A DNA stretch of 21,123 nt from NCBI GenBank assembly GCA_937872165.1, contig CALMOR010000092.1:1-21123 (forward strand), given 5' to 3'. The DNA comes from an uncultured Burkholderiales bacterium (GTDB taxonomy: Bacteria; Pseudomonadota; Gammaproteobacteria; Burkholderiales; Burkholderiaceae_D). Both the position numbers and the translations under genes were made by a program. The notes under the pieces were generated by a model. The model had not been told where the DNA came from and did no database searches. It worked only from the letters and a program-made list of their open reading frames with translations. This document shows positions 9,636 through 16,303 of this stretch, in pieces; within the stretch, counting starts at the first letter, position 1, and each line of letters starts with the position of its first letter.

Positions 9636-9655
9636 AGCCGCGAAAAATCGCGGCT
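9636..9655. repeat. Perfect hairpin with A4 loop
   Basis: Arms AGCCGCGA and TCGCGGCT are perfect complements around an AAAA loop; a G-T pair and two more base pairs extend the stem outward to 9633-9658. No U-tract follows in either direction, so it is not a standard intrinsic terminator. It lies about 175 bases upstream of the sugar transferase start, where it could form in the leader of that transcript or act as a protein site. Confidence 0.5.
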
Positions 9656-9702
9656 TCGGACCTTTCGACCGAGCTGATCGGGTGAGCACTTTAGGTTGAG
9701 AA

Positions 9703-9728
9703 GTGTCAAAAAACGTCAGTAAATGACA
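9703..9728. promoter_or_regulatory. AT-richer element with spaced GTCA/TGACA half-sites
   Basis: TGTCA (9704-9708) and TGACA (9724-9728) form inverted arms, with another GTCA at 9715-9718 exactly ten bases (about one helical turn) after the first. The segment stands out by its A-runs in otherwise very GC-rich DNA. It looks like a regulator binding site or promoter core; the binding protein is unknown. Confidence 0.35.
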
Positions 9729-9904
9729 GCGGCCATCCAGAAAGTCCGCCTTCGATCGGAAGCTTTGCCGCGCCCCCGGGGGAGGCGATCCCGAGCGGGA
9801 GTGCGGCGAATCCCTTAGTCGGTCCGCGCTTTGTCTCCCTCGTACCACACACTGCGTCGAGTCGTCATGGGCGCGAGTCAACCTCCGGAGCGCGGTGGGT
9901 CGGT

Positions 9905-9936
9905 CGACGCGCCGACGCGCCGACGCGCCGACGCGA
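9905..9936 (+). repeat. Octamer tandem repeat (CGACGCGC), four units
   Basis: Three identical CGACGCGC units are followed by CGACGCGA, in one head-to-tail block. With the preceding GT (9903-9904) the first two units form GTCGACGCGCCGAC (9903-9916), matching 13 of 14 bases of the motif at 698-711. The block lies about 109-140 bases upstream of the -24 element of the EPS sigma-54 promoter, so it may be a cluster of activator half-sites. Confidence 0.5.
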
Positions 9937-10043
9937 CCGCGGAGCGGCGCGCACGATCGATTTTTCCCTCCGTGCCGCGCTGCCTGGCCGATCGCGGCGG
10001 CGGATCCCGACGTCGAACTCCGCACGGTCCGCCGCGGCATCGT

Positions 10044-10059
10044 CGGCACGCTTGTTGCT
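10044..10059 (+). promoter_or_regulatory. Sigma-54 (RpoN) promoter of the EPS operon
   Basis: CGGCACG-CTTG-TTGCT differs from the consensus TGGCACG-N4-TTGCW only at the first base. GG is at 10045-10046, exactly ten bases precede GC at 10057-10058, and the predicted start is near 10070. That leaves a leader of about 170 bases before the export gene at 10243. It faces the EPS operon and is a close match to find by chance in a short gap. Confidence 0.65.
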
Positions 10060-10113
10060 CGAAGGCTCTGGTCTTTCCGCTCGCGTTGCCGATAGGTCCG
10101 GCGAGGGACTGCT

Positions 10114-10122
10114 TGCTAGAAT
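10114..10122 (+). promoter_or_regulatory. Possible sigma-70 extended -10 element
   Basis: TGC-TAGAAT resembles TGN-TATAAT with one mismatch. No good -35 hexamer lies 16-18 bases upstream. It could give basal expression of the EPS operon alongside the sigma-54 promoter. Confidence 0.3.
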
Positions 10123-10242
10123 CGACGACCGGCCGGCCGCCCCGAAGCGCGTCGTCGCGATCCGTCGTCCGGGTCGCCGGACTCACAGGCGCGGGCAGTG
10201 GCTTTCGAGAATTTCAATCGTTGATCAGAGGGGGAGTCGGCC

Positions 10243-10902
10243 ATGCCGGACCAAGCTGGAATTGCACGGACATCGTCGGAGCGCCTGCGCGGCATGCGGT
10301 GCCGGGCGACGGCGGTGATGACCCTGGTTCTCGCCGTCGTCGTGTCGGGCTGCGCGTCGAAGATTCCGATGGCGCCGATGCAATCGCCGGTCAACAGCGA
10401 CTACGCGTACCTGATCGGTCCGGGCGACAACCTCAACATCGTCATCTGGCGCAATCCCGAGCTGTCTTCCAGCGTGCCGGTCCGTCCCGACGGGATGATC
10501 ACGACGCCGCTGGTCGAGGACATCAAGGCCACCAACAAGACGCCGACGCAGCTCGCACGCGAGATCGAGAAGGCGCTCACCAAGTACATCCAGGACCCGA
10601 TCGTGACGATCATCGTCACCGGCTTCATCGGTCCCTACAGCGAGCAGATCCGTATCGTCGGCCAGGCGTCGCGTCCGCAGACGCTGCCGTATCGCCAGAA
10701 CATGTCGATCCTCGACGTGATGATCCAGGTCGGTGGACTGACCGACTTCGCCGCCGGCAATCGCGCCACCATCCTCAGGACGCGCGAAGGCAACGCGCAA
10801 TACCGCGTGCGCCTCAACGACCTGCTGCAGAAGGGCGACGTCAGCGCCAACGTCGAGATGCGGCCCGGCGACGTGTTGATCATTCCCGAAAGCTATTTCT
10901 GA
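10243..10902 (+). CDS. XrtA-system exopolysaccharide export (OPX/Wza-type) lipoprotein
   Basis: A 219-residue outer-membrane polysaccharide export protein. The lipobox VSGC (34-37) marks Cys37 for acylation. The poly-export domain starts at YLIGPGDNLNIVIWRNPELS (56-75), with PVRPDGMI (79-86), and a SLBB-like segment follows (IRIVGQASRPQTLPY, 136-150; then MSILDVMIQVGG, 154-165). It ends MRPGDVLIIPESYF. The length is that of the short PEP-CTERM-associated OPX family, lacking the C-terminal barrel helix of full Wza, so the beta-barrel protein encoded three genes downstream may complete the channel. GGGGAG (10231-10236) six bases upstream supports the ATG at 10243; ATG 10294 would give a more usual signal length but has a worse ribosome site. 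It is the first gene of the plus-strand operon. Confidence 0.94.
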   Translation: MPDQAGIARTSSERLRGMRCRATAVMTLVLAVVVSGCASKIPMAPMQSPVNSDYAYLIGPGDNLNIVIWRNPELSSSVPVRPDGMITTPLVEDIKATNKTPTQLAREIEKALTKYIQDPIVTIIVTGFIGPYSEQIRIVGQASRPQTLPYRQNMSILDVMIQVGGLTDFAAGNRATILRTREGNAQYRVRLNDLLQKGDVSANVEMRPGDVLIIPESYF

Positions 10903-10911
10903 TCGCGAGCC

Positions 10912-10934
10912 CGACGGACCCGGCGGGTCCGTCG
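10912..10934. repeat. Intercistronic hairpin, 10-base perfect stem
   Basis: CGACGGACCC and GGGTCCGTCG pair perfectly around a GGC loop, ten bases after the export gene stop. No U-run follows. It could slow decay of the upstream message or cause partial termination, setting more export lipoprotein than chain-length protein. Confidence 0.55.
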
Positions 10935-10978
10935 CCGGCCGCGCGCGTCTTCCCGCAGGCTTCCACCCGAGACCAGCA

Positions 10979-12526
10979 ATGAACGAGATCGTCGAACAGT
11001 TCCGTCGCGCGGTGCGCGACATTTGGCTCCACCGCTGGATCGGCCTGATCGCCGCGTGGCTCATCGTCATCGTCGGTGCGGTGTCGGTCTACCTGATGCC
11101 GGACCAGTACGAGGCCTCGGCCCGCGTCTACGTCGATACGCAGTCGGTCCTGAAGCCGCTGATGTCGGGCCTGACGGTCGAGCCCAACCTCGACCAGCAG
11201 ATCGCGATGATGAGCCGCACGCTGATCAGCCGTCCCAACATCGAGAAGGTCGTCGGCATGTCCGACCTCAACCTCGTGTCGAAGACCAACGAGCAGACCG
11301 AAGGTCAGATCGACTACCTCACGCGCGCCATCGAGATGCGCAGCAGCGGCGGGCTTAACCTCTACACGATCGCGTTCCGCAACTCGAACCCGGAGTCGGC
11401 CCGCAAGGTCGTGCAGTCGCTGCTGACGATCTTCGTCGAGTCGAACCTCGGCAACAAGCGCAAGGACTCCGACACCGCGCGTCGTTTCATCGACGACCAG
11501 ATCAAGGCCTACGAGCAGAAGCTCACGCAGGCCGAGAACGCGTTGAAGGAATTCAAGATCAACAATCTCGCGACGATGTCGGGCAACGGCAAGGACTACT
11601 TCACGCAGATGTCCGAAGCCGGCAACGAGCTCGCCACCGCGCGTCTCGCGCTCGAGGAAGCAGAGAACGGCCGCAACGCGCTGCGTCGCCAGATGGCCGG
11701 CGAGGACGCCGTGCTGCTCGGCGCCAACCCGGACGCGCAGAACGTCGCCGTTCCCGAGATCGATACGCGCATCGCGTCGCTGAAGCACAACCTCGACGAG
11801 ATGCGCCTGCATTTCACCGACGCGTATCCGGACATCATCTCGACGAAGCGCATCATCGGCGAGCTCGAAGAGCAGAAGAAGGCCGAGGTCGCCGCGATGG
11901 TGAAGGCCTCGCCGACGCGCTCGCCGCTGTCGGCCAATCCGGTCTTCCAGCAATTGCAGGTCCAGCTCGCGCAGGCGGAGTCCGACGTCGCGTCGCTGCA
12001 GACCCGCGTCGCCGCCTACGAGGGCCGCTACAACAAGCTCAAGGCCGCGGCCAACAACGTGCCGAAGATCGAGGCCGACCTGCAGCAGCTCAACCGTGAC
12101 TACGAAGTCAACAAGGCCAACTACGAGAAGCTGATCGGCCGCCGCGAGTCCGCGCAGATGTCGAGCGACCTCGATGCGTCGGCCGGCCTCGTCGAGTTCC
12201 GCGTCATCGATCCGCCGCGCGTGTCGCCGCGTCCGGTCGCGCCCAACCGCGTGATGCTGATCTCGATGGTCTTTCTCGGGGCGCTCGCCGGCGGCATCGG
12301 CGTCGCGTTCCTGATGGGCCAGATCCGTCCGACCTTCTCGGATCGCAAGGCGCTGCGCGAGATCTCGGGCCTGCCGATCCTCGGCACCGTGACGATGATC
12401 TGGACCGACGGTCAGGTCCGCGCGCGCCGTCGCAAGCTGACCTGGTTCGTCGCCGGTGCGGCGGGACTGATGTGCCTCTACGGCGCGGGTCTCGCATTCT
12501 TTCTCGCGCGTTCGTACGCGGCCTAG
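10979..12526 (+). CDS. XrtA-system polysaccharide chain-length determinant (Wzz/PCP type)
   Basis: A 515-residue inner-membrane polysaccharide co-polymerase. TM1 is at about 20-40, followed by YEASARVYVDTQSVL, the usual Wzz start of the periplasmic domain. Long Glu/Lys/Ala/Gln-rich coiled-coil segments follow (about 160-245 and 310-400). The Pro-rich RVIDPPRVSPRPVAPNR precedes TM2 at about 425-447. An extra hydrophobic segment near the C-terminus (about 487-511) is as expected for this XrtA-associated family. It sets glycan length together with the kinase encoded next and the export lipoprotein. The kinase domain is not fused and is supplied by the following gene. The ribosome site is weak (GAGACC). 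Its stop lies ten bases before the kinase start. Confidence 0.93.
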   Translation: MNEIVEQFRRAVRDIWLHRWIGLIAAWLIVIVGAVSVYLMPDQYEASARVYVDTQSVLKPLMSGLTVEPNLDQQIAMMSRTLISRPNIEKVVGMSDLNLVSKTNEQTEGQIDYLTRAIEMRSSGGLNLYTIAFRNSNPESARKVVQSLLTIFVESNLGNKRKDSDTARRFIDDQIKAYEQKLTQAENALKEFKINNLATMSGNGKDYFTQMSEAGNELATARLALEEAENGRNALRRQMAGEDAVLLGANPDAQNVAVPEIDTRIASLKHNLDEMRLHFTDAYPDIISTKRIIGELEEQKKAEVAAMVKASPTRSPLSANPVFQQLQVQLAQAESDVASLQTRVAAYEGRYNKLKAAANNVPKIEADLQQLNRDYEVNKANYEKLIGRRESAQMSSDLDASAGLVEFRVIDPPRVSPRPVAPNRVMLISMVFLGALAGGIGVAFLMGQIRPTFSDRKALREISGLPILGTVTMIWTDGQVRARRRKLTWFVAGAAGLMCLYGAGLAFFLARSYAA

Positions 12527-12535
12527 GAGATCACA

Positions 12536-13549
12536 GTGAGTCTCATCGAACGCGCCATCAAGCGCATGGACGAAGTGCCCGCGGTCCCGTCGTTCCGGGC
12601 CGAGCCGCCGCCGATCGACACCGAACGCGACGACGTCGCGGTCCTCGCCGACGCCACGGTGGACGCCGAGGCTCCGCAGCGCATGCATGTCGCGGCGACC
12701 GCACGCGCCGTCGAGGCGCGCGAGCCGCAGTTGCGCGGCCTCGAGCCGGTCATGGACGACGACTGGTCCGCTCCGCTCGGAACCCCCGCCTCCGACGACT
12801 TCGTGATCGACAGGCCGGCCGTGCCGCGCAGCAAGACCGTCACGATCGACCTGCAGCGTCTTCGCGAGGGCGGCATGATCGCGCCCGACGGCGACAAGAC
12901 GCCGCTGGCCGAGGAGTTCCGCGTCATCAAGCGCCCGCTGCTGAAGAACGCGTTCGGCAGCGGCGCGTCGATCCGCAACGGCAACCTGATCATGGTCACC
13001 AGCGCGTTTCCTCGCGAAGGCAAGAGCTTCTGCGCGATCAACCTCGCGATGAGCATCGCGATGGAACGCGACCGCACGGTCCTGCTGGTCGACGCCGACG
13101 TGGCGCGTCCATCGATCCCGCAGAAGTTCGGCATCGCGCCGGATGTCGGCCTGATGGACGTGCTGCTCGACTCGCACGTCAGCCTCGCGGACGCGATCGT
13201 GCGCACCAACGTCAACAAGCTCGCACTGCTGCCGGCCGGTCGACCGCATCGCCAGGCGACCGAGCTGCTGGCCAGCGAAGCGATGGCGAATCTGCTCGCC
13301 GAGCTGAGCGAGCGGTACTCGGACCGCATCGTGATCTTCGATTCGCCGCCTCTCCTCGTCACCACCGAGGCGCGGACGCTGGCCGCCAACATGGGCCAGA
13401 TCGTGATGGTCGTCGAGTCCGACAACACCACGCACGAAGCCTTGCGCGAGGCGCTAGCCACGATCGAATCGTGCGACGTCGTCGGCATGGTCCTCAACAA
13501 GGGACGCCGCTCGAATCCGGGTGACAGCTACGGCTACTATGGATATTGA
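12536..13549 (+). CDS. XrtA-associated tyrosine autokinase (CpsD/CapB family)
   Basis: A 337-residue cytoplasmic BY-kinase. Walker A is TSAFPREGKS (155-164), Walker A-prime VLLVDADVARP (182-192) and Walker B IVIFDSPP (265-272). The C-terminus is a short tyrosine cluster, SYGYYGY (Tyr 332, 334, 335, 337), the expected autophosphorylation tail. Residues 20-100 are acidic, Ala/Pro-rich and probably disordered. It would act with the chain-length protein, whose cycle of phosphorylation controls polymer length. The GTG start at 12536 has AGGAG (12525-12529) six bases upstream. Its last 11 bases overlap the start of the following outer-membrane gene, so the tyrosine tail is encoded in DNA used twice. 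Confidence 0.94.
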   Translation: MSLIERAIKRMDEVPAVPSFRAEPPPIDTERDDVAVLADATVDAEAPQRMHVAATARAVEAREPQLRGLEPVMDDDWSAPLGTPASDDFVIDRPAVPRSKTVTIDLQRLREGGMIAPDGDKTPLAEEFRVIKRPLLKNAFGSGASIRNGNLIMVTSAFPREGKSFCAINLAMSIAMERDRTVLLVDADVARPSIPQKFGIAPDVGLMDVLLDSHVSLADAIVRTNVNKLALLPAGRPHRQATELLASEAMANLLAELSERYSDRIVIFDSPPLLVTTEARTLAANMGQIVMVVESDNTTHEALREALATIESCDVVGMVLNKGRRSNPGDSYGYYGY

Positions 13550-15158
13550 CCCACGACGCTTCCGTCGCGGGCTTGCCGAGCTTCATGTCCCTTCCTGGAA
13601 GACGATCGCGACCGGTGCGGTCGCGATCGGCCTCCAGGCGTCCCTCAGCCCCGCGAGCGCCCAGGCGCTGACGCCGAACAGCGGCGGTGCGGCGCGCGAT
13701 CCGTGGCGCTTCGTGCCTTCGCTGTCGCTCGACGAGACCTACTCGGACAACATCAACCTCTCGTCGCGCGGCAACGAGCTGTCGGAGTTCGTCACGACGG
13801 TCACGCCGGGCCTGCGCATCTCTCGCGCGAGCCCGCGCGTCAATCTCGCGTTCGACTATCAGCCGCAGTTCATCTACTACGCGCGCGGCACCAACGGCAG
13901 CGGGATCCGCAACTTCCTCGACGCGACCGCCAACGTCACCGTCATCGAGAACCTGCTGTTCTTCGACGCGTCGAGCTCGATCACGCAGCAGAACATCTCC
14001 CCGTTCGGGACGCAGGCCGCCAACACCTTCAACGGTTCGGCCAACCGCGCGGAGTCGCGGACCGTTTCCTTCGGCCCCACGCTGCGGTCGCGCTACGGCC
14101 AGGACCTGCAGTACGACGCGGGATACCGCTACCAGGCATCCAACTCCGACAACTCGGCGTACGCGTCCAACCACACGAGCGTCTTCTTCGCCGACTTCCA
14201 GAGCAGCACGTCGTTCCGCGATGTCGGCTTCGGCGGCAACGTCAATCGCACGGACCAGGCTTACGGCGGCGCGAACGAGATCGTCACGGAGACGATCGGC
14301 GGCACGCTGACCTACGTGGTCGCACCGACCTTCCATCTGCGCGGCAACGTGGGCTACGACCGCAACACCTATCCGACGACGGGACAGGCGGACCTGAAGG
14401 GCCCGTCCTACTCGGGAGGCTTCGACTGGCAGCCCGATCATCACAGCTCGCTCAACGTGCAGGTCGGTCACCGCTACTTCGGACCGACGGCCAACATCTC
14501 GCTGCAGCACACGACGCCGCGCTATGCGCTGTCGGCGGTCTACACGCGCGACCAGACCACGTCGACCGGTTCGGGCCTGTCGCTCGTGGCCGATCCGAAC
14601 TACGCGCTGTTCGACCAGTTCTTCCGCGCGACGATCGCCGATCCGGTCGCGCGCGCCACCGCGGTGACCGGGGCGCTGCAGCAGCTCGGTCTGCCGGTCT
14701 CGGAGTTCGGGACCACGGGCTTCCTGTCCAACCAGCTGTTCGTGCAGAAGCGCTACGACGTCTCGCTCGCGCTCTTCGGTCTTCGCAACACCGTCACGTT
14801 CGATGCCGGTCGCACCGAATCGCAGAGTCTTTCGGCGATCACGTCGGGCTTCGACATCTTCAACCAGGCGAACCGCATCCGGTCGACCGTGTACTCGATC
14901 AACGCGAACCATCGGCTCGGACCGCACACCACGATCAACGTGACCGCGCAGAAGATCCACAACGTCGCGCTCCAGGGAACGGGCGACACGCAGTCGCGCA
15001 TCTTCACGGCGTCGGTCAACCGGCAGTTGCAGCCGCATCTGTCGGGCAGCGTGCTGTACCGCAATTCCAGTCAGACCGGCGACAGCATCGACGGCGGGTT
15101 CTACGGCGGCAACTACCGCGAGAACGCGGTACTCGGTTCGCTTCACCTGACCTTCTGA
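13539..15158 (+). CDS. PEP-CTERM system outer-membrane beta-barrel protein (TIGR03016-like)
   Basis: A 539-residue exported protein with a signal peptide (basic N-terminus, hydrophobic 23-37, cleavage near ASA at 39-41 or AQA at 41-43). The mature part has alternating polar/hydrophobic strands with many aromatic and Asn/Ser residues, and it ends in LHLTF, a terminal Phe typical of outer-membrane barrels. The early motif SLSLDETYSDNINLSSRG (61-78) is common in this family and in barrels of EPS operons. It is probably the outer-membrane exit channel or its partner, made necessary by the short OPX protein. ATG 13539 overlaps the kinase gene by 11 bases; an in-frame GTG at 13521 is possible. No good ribosome site is seen for either, which suggests translational coupling. 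Confidence 0.88.
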   Translation: MDIDPRRFRRGLAELHVPSWKTIATGAVAIGLQASLSPASAQALTPNSGGAARDPWRFVPSLSLDETYSDNINLSSRGNELSEFVTTVTPGLRISRASPRVNLAFDYQPQFIYYARGTNGSGIRNFLDATANVTVIENLLFFDASSSITQQNISPFGTQAANTFNGSANRAESRTVSFGPTLRSRYGQDLQYDAGYRYQASNSDNSAYASNHTSVFFADFQSSTSFRDVGFGGNVNRTDQAYGGANEIVTETIGGTLTYVVAPTFHLRGNVGYDRNTYPTTGQADLKGPSYSGGFDWQPDHHSSLNVQVGHRYFGPTANISLQHTTPRYALSAVYTRDQTTSTGSGLSLVADPNYALFDQFFRATIADPVARATAVTGALQQLGLPVSEFGTTGFLSNQLFVQKRYDVSLALFGLRNTVTFDAGRTESQSLSAITSGFDIFNQANRIRSTVYSINANHRLGPHTTINVTAQKIHNVALQGTGDTQSRIFTASVNRQLQPHLSGSVLYRNSSQTGDSIDGGFYGGNYRENAVLGSLHLTF

Positions 15159-15168
15159 GCGAGGCGGC

Positions 15169-16299
15169 ATGTACGAGTCCTTCTATGGCCTGACGGGAAA
15201 GGCTTTCCAGCTCAACCCGGATCCGGCTTTCTTCTTCCGCAGTCGCGGTCACGGCCGCGCGATGGCGTACCTCGACTACGGCGTCCATCAGGCCGAAGGC
15301 TTCATCGTCGTCACCGGCGATGTCGGCGCCGGCAAGACGACGCTGGTCCGCAACCTGTTGCGCTCGCTCGCGCCGGGCAATCTCGTCGCCAAGCAGATCG
15401 TCAGCACGCAGCTCGATGCGGACGACATGCTGAGGATGGTGGCCGGCGCCTTCTTCGGCGTGCAGGCGGAACTGCCCGACAAGGCCGGACTGCTGCTCGG
15501 TCTCGAGCGCTACTTCCGCCGACTGCAGCTCGAGGGCAAGCGCGCGTTGCTGATCGTCGACGAGGCGCAGAACCTGTCGCCGCGCGCGGTCGAGGAGCTG
15601 CGCATGCTGTCCAACTTCCAGACCAACGAGCGCTCGCTGCTGCAGAGCTTCCTGCTCGGCCAGCCCGAGTTCCGCCAGATCATGCAGCAGCCCGACATGC
15701 GCCAGCTGCGCCAGCGCGTGATCGCGTCGTATCACCTCGGCCCGCTCGGCGCCGAAGAGACCAAGGCCTATGTCGAGCACCGGCTCGGCCTCGTCGGCTG
15801 GCAGGCCGACCCCACCTTCGACGACGGAGCGTACGCGGCGATCCACGATGCCAGCGAAGGCATCCCGCGTCAGATCAACGTGCTGTGCGATCGCGTCCTG
15901 CTCGCCGCCTTCCTCGCCGAGAAGCACAACCTGACGGAAAGCGACGTTTCCGACGTGGCCAAGGAGTTGCGGACCGAATTGCGCGGCGGCCTGACCGACG
16001 AGGAAGCCGACGCGGCCGCGACCGGCAACATGCCGATGCCGGCCTACGCGCCGACGCTTTCGCTCGTCAACACGAGGGGACCCGCCGACTTCCCGGGTGC
16101 ACGGACCGGCGGCTTCGGCGGCGCCGACGGCGTCCTGCTCAACGGTCTCGCGGAACAGGTACACCTCTTGCAACAGTCGGTGGCGAGCGTCGCGCGGACC
16201 CTCGAACAACTTCGCGCGAGCGCTTCGGCCCCGGCTCCTTCGAGCCCGGCCGACGACGGGATCGAAACGCAGGCCGCGCAAGCGGGCGGCATGGAGTGA
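15169..16299 (+). CDS. XrtA/PEP-CTERM-associated ATPase (ExeA/GspA-like)
   Basis: A 376-residue AAA+ ATPase beginning MYESFYGLTGKAFQLNPDP, the characteristic start of ExeA-like and PEP-CTERM ATPases. Walker A is GDVGAGKTT (50-58) and Walker B ALLIVDEAQ (126-134), followed by sensor-like residues in LLGQPEFR (163-170). The C-terminal part (about 280-376) is Ala/Gly/Pro-rich with a short helical region (LAEQVHLLQQSVASVARTLE), perhaps a protein-binding tail. ExeA relatives use ATP to help assemble outer-membrane complexes; a similar role in the EPS or PEP-CTERM export machine is inference. No transmembrane segment is evident. The start has GAGG (15161-15164) close upstream, ten bases after the beta-barrel gene stop. 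Confidence 0.93.
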   Translation: MYESFYGLTGKAFQLNPDPAFFFRSRGHGRAMAYLDYGVHQAEGFIVVTGDVGAGKTTLVRNLLRSLAPGNLVAKQIVSTQLDADDMLRMVAGAFFGVQAELPDKAGLLLGLERYFRRLQLEGKRALLIVDEAQNLSPRAVEELRMLSNFQTNERSLLQSFLLGQPEFRQIMQQPDMRQLRQRVIASYHLGPLGAEETKAYVEHRLGLVGWQADPTFDDGAYAAIHDASEGIPRQINVLCDRVLLAAFLAEKHNLTESDVSDVAKELRTELRGGLTDEEADAAATGNMPMPAYAPTLSLVNTRGPADFPGARTGGFGGADGVLLNGLAEQVHLLQQSVASVARTLEQLRASASAPAPSSPADDGIETQAAQAGGME

Positions 16300-16303
16300 C
16301 GAA

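Larger units (their letters stand above)
9463..10242. other. 780-base divergent control region, no credible gene
   Basis: This gap lies between the start codons of the sugar transferase (minus) and the EPS operon (plus). Open frames across it are Arg/Pro/Gly-rich, without recognisable motifs or ribosome sites. From left to right it holds a perfect 8-base hairpin (9636-9655), an AT-richer segment with TGTCA/TGACA repeats (9703-9728), a CCCCCGGGGG palindrome (9773-9782), a CGACGCGC tandem repeat (9905-9936), a sigma-54 promoter (10044-10059) and an extended -10 element (10114-10122). No clear promoter was found for the minus-strand cluster. Confidence 0.7.

Noticed and set aside
9831..10982. 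Plus-strand open frame running through the divergent control region into the export gene
   Set aside because: Arg/Pro/Ser-rich translation without motif; the second half is a frame-shifted shadow of the export lipoprotein gene.
10880..13435. Very long open frame on the minus strand (about 850 codons) opposite the chain-length and kinase genes
   Set aside because: The translation is Arg/Asp/His/Leu-rich with no motif, and it lies antisense to two clearly recognised genes; high GC removes stops on the opposite strand.
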